DNA of 60,558 bases, from contig JAFXZO010000111.1 in the NCBI GenBank assembly GCA_017541205.1, forward strand, positions 1 to 60,558. The letters run 5' to 3'. The translations under genes were made by a program, and so were the position numbers. The notes beneath the pieces are model-generated. The model was given only the letters and a program-made list of their open reading frames with translations, was not told the DNA's origin and searched no databases. Below are positions 43,521-52,490 of this stretch, piece after piece. The number at the start of each line of letters is the position of its first letter. The stretch's first letter is position 1. The stretch comes from Clostridia bacterium. GTDB taxonomy: Bacteria; Bacillota; Clostridia; Christensenellales; Aristaeellaceae.

Positions 43521-43550
43521 CTATTCGTAAAAGAAAACTTTTACGAATAG
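43521..43550. promoter_or_regulatory. Perfect palindrome abutting the recombinase promoter
   Basis: Two 13-base arms (CTATTCGTAAAAG and its complement) flank AAAA. It ends 2 bases before the -35 box and has no T run, so it looks like an operator. Its core ATTCGTAA recurs in the palindrome at 48762-48806. Confidence 0.65.
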
Positions 43551-43552
43551 TA

Positions 43553-43581
43553 TTGACCCGGAAACCGGATTTTGCTATAAT
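43553..43581 (+). promoter_or_regulatory. Sigma-A promoter of the tyrosine recombinase
   Basis: -35 TTGACC, 17-base spacer, extended -10 TGCTATAAT; the leader is about 115 bases. Confidence 0.85.
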
Positions 43582-43703
43582 AGCTGTAATCACGGCGGCG
43601 CCTGGGTTTGCGGCCCTCTCCGGGCTTCAAAACGCTGACGTTTTACGCAAGCATTCTTTTGCTTACGATTCGCTGTGAATTCTATTTTTTCTGTGAGGTT
43701 TTT

Positions 43704-44804
43704 ATGGCTGACAGCCTGAATTATCATGCGCAGGCAACGATCAAACGCATGAACCGACTGCGCGCGCTGGAAAAAGAATTGCCCCTCGTCTGCACGGATT
43801 TTTTTCGCTCCATCTCCCAAACCACCAGCTCCCTCACGCGTCTTGCCTACGCCTATGACTTTCGCCTGTTTTTCCAATACCTGACGCGGGAAAACCCGTT
43901 TTTTGCGGATACAGAGCCGCGGTTCATGACGGATAAGCACCTGCAAATGATCCAGAAACGCGATATCGATGGATTCCAAGAATATTTGATGCAATATTAT
44001 AATAATAATGAAGAAACAGGCGAAACCTCCGTCGTTCAGAACCACGAGCTTGGGATCATGCGAAAGCTGTGCTCCTTGCGCTCCTTGTTCGATTATCTCT
44101 ATAAAAACGGGCATATCGACGGCAACATCGCCACGCTCGTGGAATTGCCCAAGATCCACGATAAACCCATCCTGCGCCTGGAACGCGACGAAATGCAGAA
44201 GATGCTGGACGCCGTCTCTTCCGGCGAGGGGCTCACCCCGGCGCAGCAGCGGTACCTGAATTATACCCGGGTGCGCGATACGGCCATCTTGCTTTTGTTC
44301 CTGGGCACAGGCATCCGCGTGAGCGAATGCGTCGGGCTCAACATGGACGATCTGGATTTTGAGCTGAACGCTTTCCTTGTCACGCGCAAAGGCGGCGATC
44401 AGAGCATCCTGTATTTCCCGGATCAGGTGGCGGATGCGCTGAAAGCGTATCTTGTGCAGCGCAAGGAAATCGTGCCGGTCAACGACCAGGATAAGGACGC
44501 CCTCTTTCTATCCCTGCAAAAAAAGCGCATGACACAGCGGGCCATCGAAAATATGGTAAAAAAATACGCGCTGATCGCCGCGCCGCTCAAAAAACGCATC
44601 AGCCCGCATAAGCTCCGCAGCACCTTCGGCACCAATCTGTACCAGGAAACAGGCGATATTTATCTGGTTGCGGACGTGCTCGGGCATTCCGACGTGAACA
44701 CCACGCGCCGCCATTACGCCGCCATGTCCGACGCCAATAAGCGCAAGGCGTCCCGCATGGTGCCGCTGCCGGTTACCGAGAATCCGCCTGAAAGCAAGGA
44801 ATGA
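43704..44804 (+). CDS. XerC/D-like tyrosine recombinase
   Basis: The 366-residue protein has an N-terminal SAM-like core-binding domain (about 15-150) and a C-terminal catalytic domain. The catalytic residues are present: Arg in GTGIRVSE, Lys in TRKGG, HKLR (His/Arg) in ISPHKLRSTFGT, His in LGHSDVNTT and Tyr in RRHYAAM. It may resolve chromosome dimers or act on a local site, though no dif-like sequence was recognised nearby. No phage or transposon gene flanks it. It has its own promoter, with a palindrome just upstream. Confidence 0.88.
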   Translation: MADSLNYHAQATIKRMNRLRALEKELPLVCTDFFRSISQTTSSLTRLAYAYDFRLFFQYLTRENPFFADTEPRFMTDKHLQMIQKRDIDGFQEYLMQYYNNNEETGETSVVQNHELGIMRKLCSLRSLFDYLYKNGHIDGNIATLVELPKIHDKPILRLERDEMQKMLDAVSSGEGLTPAQQRYLNYTRVRDTAILLLFLGTGIRVSECVGLNMDDLDFELNAFLVTRKGGDQSILYFPDQVADALKAYLVQRKEIVPVNDQDKDALFLSLQKKRMTQRAIENMVKKYALIAAPLKKRISPHKLRSTFGTNLYQETGDIYLVADVLGHSDVNTTRRHYAAMSDANKRKASRMVPLPVTENPPESKE

Positions 44805-44827
44805 TCGGGCCCGTTCAGGCGATCATA

Positions 44828-45004
44828 TCACAGTGTCTTCGCATTTTCGTCCAGCCGGACTTCATCAATCAGGATGGAGCGGTATTCCTGATCGCCGTTG
44901 ACGCACTTCATGCAGTTATCGCAGATTTTGTTCGGATCAAGATCGCACCGGTCGCATTCCCCGCATTCGATGCATTCCCTGTCATACAATACACATTTCT
45001 TCAT
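44828..45004 (-). CDS. Small Cys-rich metal-binding-like protein
   Basis: The 58-residue protein has eight cysteines in two clusters, CxxCxxCxxC (C11, C14, C17, C20) and CxxCxxC (C28, C31, C34), plus C4. The spacing suggests an iron-sulfur or zinc centre. The C-terminal half (YRSILIDEVRLDENAKTL) has no cysteine. It is divergent from lexA, and the LexA box at 45054-45067 lies between the two starts, so SOS control of both is possible. The start ATG 45004 is preceded by a weak GGGGCAAAGG. Function is unknown. Confidence 0.65.
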   Translation of the reverse strand: MKKCVLYDRECIECGECDRCDLDPNKICDNCMKCVNGDQEYRSILIDEVRLDENAKTL

Positions 45005-45049
45005 ACGCCTTTGCCCCGCTTTCTCAGGAAATCTTGTTGGATTTGGGTA

Positions 45050-45078
45050 TTGCCAAACACACGTTTGCATGATATAAT
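45050..45078 (+). promoter_or_regulatory. lexA promoter with LexA box
   Basis: -35 TTGCCA and -10 TATAAT are spaced 17. The LexA box CAAACACACGTTTG (45054-45067) overlaps the -35 and spacer and matches 13 of 14 positions of the Bacillus consensus CGAACRNRYGTTYG. This indicates autorepression. Confidence 0.85.
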
Positions 45079-45116
45079 TTTTCTGTAAAATCTTATCAGA
45101 AAGACGGTGCTGCGCG

Positions 45117-45743
45117 ATGCCCAGGCGGCCCAACGGCGACACACAACAACGCATCCTTGATTATATCGAAAAATACATCGATGTCAATGGGTATCCGCCC
45201 TCGGTGCGCGAAATCGGCCAGGCGGTGGATTTGAAGTCTACCTCCACGGTGCATGGGCACCTGAACCGGCTGGAAAAAAAGGGGCTGCTGCACCGGGAAG
45301 CCATGAAGCCGCGCACCATCGACGTCAAAAGAGAGGATAAGCCCCAGATGGTGAAGCTGCCGCTGCTTGGCAGGGTCGCCGCCGGCGTCCCGATCCTGGC
45401 GGAAGAGGACGCGGAGGGCTATATGCAGCTGCCCGATTCCATGGTCGGCCAGGGCGAGCACTTTATCCTTGAAATCAGGGGCGACAGCATGATCACCGCC
45501 GGCATCATGAACGGCGATTTCGTGGTGGTCAAACGGCAGCAGACCGCCCAAAACGGCGAGATCGTGATCGCCATGATCGATGATGAGGCCACCTGCAAAC
45601 GATATTTTAAGGAGCCGGACAGGATCCGCCTGCAGCCTGAAAACCCGCGCATGCGGCCTTTATACACCCGCTCCGTCACCATTCTGGGCAAGGTCGTCGC
45701 CGTCTATCGGGTGTATAACGGCAATTACAAAACCAGCCACTGA
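45117..45743 (+). CDS. lexA: LexA SOS repressor
   Basis: The 208-residue protein has a winged-helix DNA-binding domain (GYPPSVREIGQAVDLKSTSTVHGHLNRLEKKG). The S24 self-cleavage domain follows, with the scissile Ala89-Gly90 in GRVAAGVP, catalytic Ser124 in RGDSM and Lys161 in ATCKRYF, 37 apart as in E. coli LexA. It represses SOS genes until RecA filaments trigger cleavage. Its promoter carries a LexA box. Confidence 0.97.
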   Translation: MPRRPNGDTQQRILDYIEKYIDVNGYPPSVREIGQAVDLKSTSTVHGHLNRLEKKGLLHREAMKPRTIDVKREDKPQMVKLPLLGRVAAGVPILAEEDAEGYMQLPDSMVGQGEHFILEIRGDSMITAGIMNGDFVVVKRQQTAQNGEIVIAMIDDEATCKRYFKEPDRIRLQPENPRMRPLYTRSVTILGKVVAVYRVYNGNYKTSH

Positions 45744-45763
45744 CATAAATGATGCCGTATATC

Positions 45764-45801
45764 AAAACCGCCTCGGGGAACAAGCCTCGGGACGGTTTTC
45801 G
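45764..45801. terminator. Bidirectional terminator between lexA and rnpB
   Basis: Stem AAAACCGCCTCGG / CCTCGGGACGGTTTT with T-rich tails on both strands. Confidence 0.75.
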
Positions 45802-45805
45802 TTTG

Positions 45806-46154
45806 CTGTGGCTAAGCGTGGCCTGTAAGCCGGGTTCTGTTGAAAATGGCCATCTATCTAAGCGCGAAGTCGCCAGCGCGCTTGAGCGGTACTGCGGGAA
45901 CAGGACGGGCCGCCCTGTGCGTTCCCTACACCTTGCACCGGATGGGGTTTACATAACGGCACAGTCGCCAGGCCGCTGGTGCGCTCTTACCGCACCTTTC
46001 CACCCTTACCGGGGTTTCCCCCGGCGGTATCTCTCTGTTGCACTTGCCTTGGAGTCGCCTCCACCTGCCGTTAGCAGGCATCCTTGCCCTGTGGTGCCCG
46101 GACTTTCCTCATGCCCTTGCGGGCCCTGCGGCCATTCAGCCACCTCAGCCACAG
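45806..46154 (-). ncRNA. rnpB: RNase P RNA, class A type
   Basis: On the minus strand the conserved core is visible: GAGGAAAGTCCGGGC near the 5' end, CAGGGTGCCTG-type helices, ACAGAGAGATACCGCC, GGTAAGGGTGGAAAGGTG, and near the 3' end ACAGAACCCGGCTTACAGGCC. The terminal P1 stem CTGTGGCT/AGCCACAG closes the molecule. It is the catalytic RNA that matures tRNA 5' ends. A promoter sits right at the 5' end (46159-46187). Confidence 0.96.
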
Positions 46155-46158
46155 AGAA

Positions 46159-46187
46159 ATTATAGCGCGGTTTGCGCTTTCCGTCAA
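46159..46187 (-). promoter_or_regulatory. Sigma-A promoter of rnpB
   Basis: On the minus strand: -35 TTGACG, 17-base spacer, -10 TATAAT, placing the start about 6 bases on, at the RNA 5' end. Confidence 0.85.
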
Positions 46188-46189
46188 TA

Positions 46190-46222
46190 AAAACAAGCTA
46201 TCGGACGAGCCGATAGCTTGCA
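46190..46222 (-). terminator. Terminator of the zinc-ribbon gene
   Basis: On the minus strand, stem CAAGCTATCGG / CCGATAGCTTG followed by T5. Confidence 0.85.
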
Positions 46223-46229
46223 GGCTTTC

Positions 46230-46514
46230 TTAGAACTGCGGACGGTTCTTGGCGAAGCAGTCACGGCAGTACACAGGCCGATCGCCGCGGGGCTGGAAGG
46301 GCACCTGGGTGGTGCAGCCGCAGCCGTCGCAGATCACTTCGTACATCTGGCGTTCGCCACGGTTGCCGCCATTCTGACGACGGGCGGCACGGCAGGCGGG
46401 GCAGCGGCCAGGCTCATTCTGGAAGCCCTTTTCGGCGTAGAAGGCCTGTTCGGAAGCGGTGAACACGAATTCGTTGCCGCATTCACGGCAGGTGAGGGTC
46501 TTGTCCTGATACAT
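46230..46514 (-). CDS. Zinc-ribbon protein
   Basis: The 94-residue protein has paired CXXC knuckles: CRECG (C9, C12), CPAC (about C38, C41), CDGCGC (about C62, C65, C67) and CRDC (about C82, C85). This fits the CxxC-x-CxxC probable zinc-ribbon family, found widely in Clostridia, often with unknown role. AGGAGGTACATACC precedes the ATG. It is a single-gene unit with its own terminator. Confidence 0.85.
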   Translation of the reverse strand: MYQDKTLTCRECGNEFVFTASEQAFYAEKGFQNEPGRCPACRAARRQNGGNRGERQMYEVICDGCGCTTQVPFQPRGDRPVYCRDCFAKNRPQF

Positions 46515-46799
46515 GGTATGTACCTCCTGATTTTTATCGCCAAACCGCGTGATACGTTCCGGTAGTTTCCGCGGGCTCTACGCATCCGTCACTTGACGAT
46601 GAACAAAACCGGGAGGAATACCTGTGATCGAATGGGCTTGGACTTCTTGCGTATTATAACACAGGAAATCTCGCTTGTATAGCGTTTTTGAAAAATTTTC
46701 TAATTATTCTCGCGCAGCTGCCCGGTATTGCGGCGTGATTCTCCTTTTTGACCTTGTACTTCCGATTTATCCGCTTTTTCAGGGCGCTGCTCTCCCCTA
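46515..46799. other. Intergenic region, no gene seen
   Basis: It holds the likely promoter of the zinc-ribbon gene (minus-strand -10 TATAAT near 46655). I see no structured RNA or credible ORF. Confidence 0.4.
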
Positions 46800-47978
<1,179 letters not shown>

Positions 47979-48021
47979 ATTCTCGCTCCTTTGTAAATAA
48001 TCTGAACACCGTCCGGGCCGC

Positions 48022-48181
48022 AAAAAACCGCTTATCTATTTACAGACAAGCGGCAAGATGTATTCTCTCAATTGCGCCTTATCTGTCAGCGCGGCATACG
48101 CGCTGCTGGAATTAGCACCTTGCGTTCGCACGCCGGTTGCCGGGCTTCATTGGGCCAGTCCCTCAGCCGCTCTGGATAAGG
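48022..48181 (-). ncRNA. SAM-I (S-box) riboswitch with terminator, upstream of metK
   Basis: The aptamer (48077-48181) contains the conserved S-box pieces: CTTATCCAGAGCGG, TGAGGGACTGGCCC, ATGAAGCCCGGCAACC, AAGGTGCTAATTCC and closing GACAGATAAGG. A terminator (48022-48053; CCGCTTGTCT stem, T6) follows before metK. High SAM should favour termination. Confidence 0.97.
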
Positions 48182-48197
48182 TATTCAGTTCATATAT

Positions 48198-48226
48198 AGT
48201 ATACACGGATCGGGACGCTCCGTCAA
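48198..48226 (-). promoter_or_regulatory. Sigma-A promoter of the metK riboswitch transcript
   Basis: On the minus strand: -35 TTGACG, 17-base spacer, -10 TATACT. Confidence 0.8.
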
Positions 48227-48271
48227 TCCTTGATAAAAAAATCTTCCATACGATAACAGCAGTTCATCCGT

Positions 48272-48628
48272 TTAATACTCGATTTCGTCCCGATACTTTT
48301 CCGAAACGAATTCCTCGGGTTCCGCATCCGCATAATCCAGCTCCGCCATCCGATCCCGCAGATACCGGGACAACACCTTGATTTCATTCGCGGAAAGCTT
48401 GGAGGAAGCGTTGGTCAGGCTGTCCGCCAGCAGGAAATCCAGCCCAACATCCAGCGTATTGGCGATTGCGACCAGCGTATCGATGCTCGGCACGCGGCTG
48501 CCCCGCTCCAAATTGCCAAAATACGAGGCGGAAATCTGGACGGCTTTGGCAAGCTCCTGCTGGGACATTCTTCTTTCCCGCCGCTTCATTTTGATCCTGC
48601 GGCCCATCGCCTCATAATCCACCAGCAT
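48272..48628 (-). CDS. XRE-family transcriptional regulator
   Basis: The 118-residue protein has an N-terminal helix-turn-helix of the Cro/C1 type (MSQQELAKAVQISASYFGNLERGSRVPSIDTLVAIANTLDVGLDFLL). An acidic tail follows with no recognised domain. ATG 48628 has GGAAGGA upstream; the frame to 48649 adds 7 residues. It is divergent from the SH3b protein gene, with a long palindrome (48762-48806) between the two. Confidence 0.85.
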   Translation of the reverse strand: MLVDYEAMGRRIKMKRRERRMSQQELAKAVQISASYFGNLERGSRVPSIDTLVAIANTLDVGLDFLLADSLTNASSKLSANEIKVLSRYLRDRMAELDYADAEPEEFVSEKYRDEIEY

Positions 48629-48761
48629 GCAAATCCTTCCTTCCTGCAAGAAATAACGCGCTTGCTTCGTTCATTATACAGACAGACGCAAAATTTGTAA
48701 AGTTCTGTCGAATTGGGATTCTCCCCCACGGTTTCCAAACGCTGTGATCGATGGTAATTTG

Positions 48762-48806
48762 TAACACATTCGTAATATTTGTTTACTTTTGATTACGAAT
48801 GTGTTA
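48762..48806. promoter_or_regulatory. Perfect 15-base inverted repeat around a promoter
   Basis: Arms TAACACATTCGTAAT and ATTACGAATGTGTTA are separated by 15 bases. A likely promoter lies in it: -35 TTTACT (48782-48787), 17-base spacer, -10 TAAGAT (48805-48810). The arms flank the -35 and touch the -10, as an operator would. The core ATTCGTAA is shared with 43521-43550. Confidence 0.65.
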
Positions 48807-48905
48807 AGATGGCTTCCGATCCGATCTGAAAAGATCCGTATAGAAAGCGCATACATAAAGCAATGCATCTGCGGAAAGCACACAAGCAAGGAGGCGAACA
48901 GCCGA

Positions 48906-51473
48906 ATGAAGCGCGCACTGATCCGATTCGTTTCCGTGGTCCTGATCCTGATCCTGATAACGCCTGCCGGCAGGGCTTCTGAAAAGCTCAAGCAGGGGGA
49001 TTCGGGAAGCACGGTGCTGCAAATGCAGTTAGCGCTGCAATCGCTTGGCTATTCTATCAAGACGGATGGGAAATACGGAAAGGACACCGTGGCCGTCGTC
49101 AAGGAATTCCAGCGGGATTATAAGCTGACTGCCGACGGCGTGGCGGGCAGCAACACGCTGTCGCTGCTTTCTATCCTGGCCCCGGCCTATTTTTCGGGTA
49201 CAAGTTCTTCTGCCCCCTCCCCTACGCCTGTTCCGACGAATGCAAACGGCATTACTTCGGCCCGGGTGATCGGCGGCTCGCTGAACCTGAGAACCGGGGC
49301 TGCCGAAACCGCCTCCATTGTGACCGAAATTCCAAACGGCGCGCAGGTCACGGTCGTTTTCCGCGGGGATATGTGGTCTTCGGTGATTTATAAAGGCATG
49401 GCCGGATACGTCATGACGGCTTATCTTTCCTTCGACAATTCGCCTGTTCCGCAGCCGACCGCCGCGATCCTCCTTCCGACGGCGGCTCCGACGGTCCTTC
49501 TTCCAAATACCGGCAATGTGCGGGCGATGGTGCTCACCACGGGCGGCAGCCTGAACCTCCGCCAAAGCCCGAACAGCACTTCCAAGATCCTTACGACCAT
49601 CCCTTATGGCACATGGCTCGCCGTTACCGCGCGCGGCGCCGAATGGTGCCAGGTGCAATACAACGGGATCGTCGGGTATGTGATGAGCAAGTTTCTGTCC
49701 TTTGACGCCTCTTCGGTCAATACTCCCGTCCCGACTGCGACGCCCTTCGTGCTTCCAACCCAAGCGCCTTATTCCCAGACCCAGGAAACGGCGATCGTGA
49801 CCACCACGGGCGGCAGCCTCAACCTGCGGCAGAGCGCTGATGCGAACGCCAAAGTCATTGCCGCCATTCCAAACGGCACCGCCATCCAGGTGCTGTCCCG
49901 GGGAACGATTTGGTGTTCGGTGCTGTACATGGGCACGTACGGCTATGTCATGACCTCGTTCCTGCGCTTTCCTGGTTCTTTGGCAACGCTGGTTCCGACC
50001 GCGACGCCGACTTATCCGCCCGTGCAGGGCAATCCGCTGATCGCGTACGTGACCACAAGCGGCGGCTCGCTGAACCTAAGGGAAGAAGCGCAGAATAACG
50101 CGCGCATTCTTTTCAGGATCCCCAACGGCTCGCAGCTGATCGTGACCCAGCAGGGCAGCGTGTGGTGCGCCGTACAGTATCAAAGCATGAGCGGCTATGT
50201 CATGACCTCGTTTTTGAGGTTCGCCCCAAACAATGCGAATCCTTCCACCCCAACGCCCGCGCCGACGCCGCAAAGCAATACGCCCGTCGGCACAGCCCTG
50301 GTGACCACCTCAGGCGGCACCCTGAACCTCCGTTCGGAAGCTTCCTCGAACGCAAAGGTTTTGCTTGCCATGCCAAACGCGTCTTCCGTCACCGTCTATG
50401 CAAGGGGCGAAACCTGGAGCCAGGTTTCCTACAACGGCACGAAAGGCTATTGCCTGACCCAATACTTAACCTTCCTGACCGGCAGCGTACCCGTGCAGAA
50501 AGCCGATTCGGAGGATGACGACCCGTCCAAATATACCCGTACCCTGAAAAAAGGCATGACCGGGAGCGACGTCACCTGGGTGCAGAACCGGCTGATCGAA
50601 TTGGGCTATTCTCTTACGCTGACGCATCTTTATGACGACGCGACGTTCGCCGCCGTGAAGGCGTTCCAGACGCAAAACGGCCTCACCGCGGACGGCCTCG
50701 CAGGCGCGCAGACCTTTGCCATCCTCAAAAGCGACAGTGCGCGAAAGGCCGAGGACGCCAAGCTGAGCTATTCCACGCTCCGCATCGACGATACCGGCGA
50801 CGGCGTCAGGCAGATCCAGAAGGATCTGAAAGCGCTTGGTTATCCGGTCACGGTGAGCGGCACATACGATGAGAGTACCCATAACGCGATCGTGGCGTTC
50901 CAGCAGCGAAACAGCCTTGTCATCAGCGGCATCGCCGATTCCCTGACCCGGCAAACCCTGCATTCCGGCAATGGCAAACCCTATTCCACACCGGTGGAAA
51001 GCCTTCCCGCGAACGAAGGCTGGATCCAAGGGCCGAGCGTTTCCCAGCTCAAGCTTTTGCATTGGGTGAACGATATCAAGCCCACCGTGAAAGCCGGGCA
51101 GACCTTTACCGTGTTTGATCCCAATTCCAATCTGAGCTGGAAGCTCGTGTTTTATTCCCTTGGCCGTCACGCGGACAGTCAGCCGGCCTCCTGGCGCGAT
51201 ACGCAGATCATGAACCGCGCCTTTGGCTCTACCTCCTGGACGATCCATCCGGTGTATGTGCAATTGCCAAGCGGACAATGGACGCTCGCCACCATGCACA
51301 ATCGCCCGCATCTTTACGGCTCCATTATGGATAACGGCTTTGGCGGGCACCTGTGCGTGCATTTCCTGCGCGACATGGCGGAAGCGAAGAAGAACGATCC
51401 CAATTACGGCGTCAACAACCAGGTAACGCTCCGAAACGCCTGGAAAGCCCTGACAGGCGAAACGGTCAATTGA
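48906..51473 (+). CDS. Secreted cell-wall protein with five SH3b and three peptidoglycan-binding repeats
   Basis: The 855-residue product starts with a signal peptide (MKRALIRFVSVVLILILITPAGRAS). In order it carries a PG_binding_1 repeat (about 28-92), five SH3b domains (near 117-175, 202-267, 293-357, 377-440, 460-523) separated by PT-rich linkers, and two more PG_binding_1 repeats (about 547-610, 625-687). A C-terminal domain (about 707-855) is of unknown type and contains TMHNRPHLYGSIMDNGFGGH and LCVHFLRD. It probably binds and may cleave peptidoglycan. ATG 48906 has AAGGAGG 11 bases upstream; the open frame starts earlier, at 48789. Confidence 0.85.
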   Translation: MKRALIRFVSVVLILILITPAGRASEKLKQGDSGSTVLQMQLALQSLGYSIKTDGKYGKDTVAVVKEFQRDYKLTADGVAGSNTLSLLSILAPAYFSGTSSSAPSPTPVPTNANGITSARVIGGSLNLRTGAAETASIVTEIPNGAQVTVVFRGDMWSSVIYKGMAGYVMTAYLSFDNSPVPQPTAAILLPTAAPTVLLPNTGNVRAMVLTTGGSLNLRQSPNSTSKILTTIPYGTWLAVTARGAEWCQVQYNGIVGYVMSKFLSFDASSVNTPVPTATPFVLPTQAPYSQTQETAIVTTTGGSLNLRQSADANAKVIAAIPNGTAIQVLSRGTIWCSVLYMGTYGYVMTSFLRFPGSLATLVPTATPTYPPVQGNPLIAYVTTSGGSLNLREEAQNNARILFRIPNGSQLIVTQQGSVWCAVQYQSMSGYVMTSFLRFAPNNANPSTPTPAPTPQSNTPVGTALVTTSGGTLNLRSEASSNAKVLLAMPNASSVTVYARGETWSQVSYNGTKGYCLTQYLTFLTGSVPVQKADSEDDDPSKYTRTLKKGMTGSDVTWVQNRLIELGYSLTLTHLYDDATFAAVKAFQTQNGLTADGLAGAQTFAILKSDSARKAEDAKLSYSTLRIDDTGDGVRQIQKDLKALGYPVTVSGTYDESTHNAIVAFQQRNSLVISGIADSLTRQTLHSGNGKPYSTPVESLPANEGWIQGPSVSQLKLLHWVNDIKPTVKAGQTFTVFDPNSNLSWKLVFYSLGRHADSQPASWRDTQIMNRAFGSTSWTIHPVYVQLPSGQWTLATMHNRPHLYGSIMDNGFGGHLCVHFLRDMAEAKKNDPNYGVNNQVTLRNAWKALTGETVN

Positions 51474-51492
51474 TCTTTTCGCATAAATGCCG

Positions 51493-51528
51493 TCCCCTCC
51501 GCCCATATTAACATGGAAGCGGAGGGGA
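51493..51528 (+). promoter_or_regulatory. Hairpin sequestering the gpr ribosome binding site
   Basis: A 10-bp perfect stem (TCCCCTCCGC / GCGGAGGGGA), extended by CCAT/ATGG inside the loop, contains the GGAGGGG Shine-Dalgarno of gpr. Only 6 bases separate it from ATG 51535. It has no T run, so it is not a good terminator. Confidence 0.65.
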
Positions 51529-51534
51529 TGTTTT

Positions 51535-52461
51535 ATGCAGTTTCGCACAGACCTCGCCATGGAAAGCAGGGATTGGGCCGGAAAACCGTCGGGCGTCATG
51601 ACCCGCACCCGCGTACACGGCACAATAGAGGAAACTTTCGTCTGCATCGAAACGGAGGAGGCGGCCAAAGCGCTCGAAAAACCGGCAGGCGCTTATATGA
51701 CCATATCCCACCCGGATCTGTACCGGGCCGAAACCCGGGATAGGATGGAATTGTCACGATGCCTTGCAAAAGCGCTGAAAACGCTTTTGCCGCAGGATGG
51801 GGATCTGCTGGTTGTCGGCCTCGGGAACCGGCATATGACGGCGGACGCGCTTGGCAGCCGCGTGCTCGAAAGCCTCCTGATAACCCGCCACATCAAGGAT
51901 GCGGCGCGGGACGAAATCAAGGATCGGCTGCGCGGCGTATGCGCCGTTGCGCCCGGCGTGCTGGGCATCACGGGCATGGAAACAGCGGAAATGGTGCATG
52001 GTATCGTGGAACATGTACGCCCCGCCGCGGTGATCGCGATCGACGCCCTGGCCGCCCGGGAATGCAGCCGCATCTGCACAACCATCCAGGTGACGGACAC
52101 CGGCATCCGCCCGGGAAGCGGCGTCGGGAATCATCGGGCGGGGCTTACCAAAGATACGCTCGGGGTGCCTGTGATCGCGATCGGCGTTCCGTTGGTGGTG
52201 TACGCGTCCGTCATCGCGAGGGACGCCCTGTCCCTGCTCTTCCATGATATGGATATGGATGAGGACGCGCACGCGCAGGCCATCGACGCGCTTCTGGACA
52301 AAGTCTCCAGGCAGGGATTGGGGGAGCTCGTCGTAACGCCCCGAGAGGTGGACGAAATGGTGGGAAGGGTGGCCCGCATTCTGTCAGACGGGCTGAACAT
52401 GGCCCTGCAGAGCCGACTGAGCGAGGAAGAAATCTTGTCCCTTTCGCATGACAGCCTGTAA
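51535..52461 (+). CDS. gpr: GPR germination endopeptidase
   Basis: The 308-residue protein is the A25-family endopeptidase that degrades small acid-soluble spore proteins at germination. FRTDLAMESRD opens it and matches the mature N-terminus of GPR. DLLVVGLGNRHMTADALGS, GVLGITGMETAE and QVTDTGIRPGSGVGNHR are family signatures. No propeptide precedes FRTDLA when the start is ATG 51535, the only start with a ribosome binding site (GGAGGGG). An ATG at 51487 would add 16 residues but has no such site. spoIIP follows, as in Bacillus. Confidence 0.93.
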   Translation: MQFRTDLAMESRDWAGKPSGVMTRTRVHGTIEETFVCIETEEAAKALEKPAGAYMTISHPDLYRAETRDRMELSRCLAKALKTLLPQDGDLLVVGLGNRHMTADALGSRVLESLLITRHIKDAARDEIKDRLRGVCAVAPGVLGITGMETAEMVHGIVEHVRPAAVIAIDALAARECSRICTTIQVTDTGIRPGSGVGNHRAGLTKDTLGVPVIAIGVPLVVYASVIARDALSLLFHDMDMDEDAHAQAIDALLDKVSRQGLGELVVTPREVDEMVGRVARILSDGLNMALQSRLSEEEILSLSHDSL

Positions 52462-52490
52462 AAACGCATAGAATATCCCGAGGTGATCGG

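Noticed and set aside
43521-43550. dif or attachment site for the tyrosine recombinase
   Set aside because: The palindrome has no match to the known dif layout (two 11-base arms and a 6-base centre) and sits directly at the promoter.
51487-51534. Upstream ATG for gpr giving a 16-residue propeptide
   Set aside because: It has no ribosome binding site and does not match known propeptide sequence, though it cannot be fully excluded.
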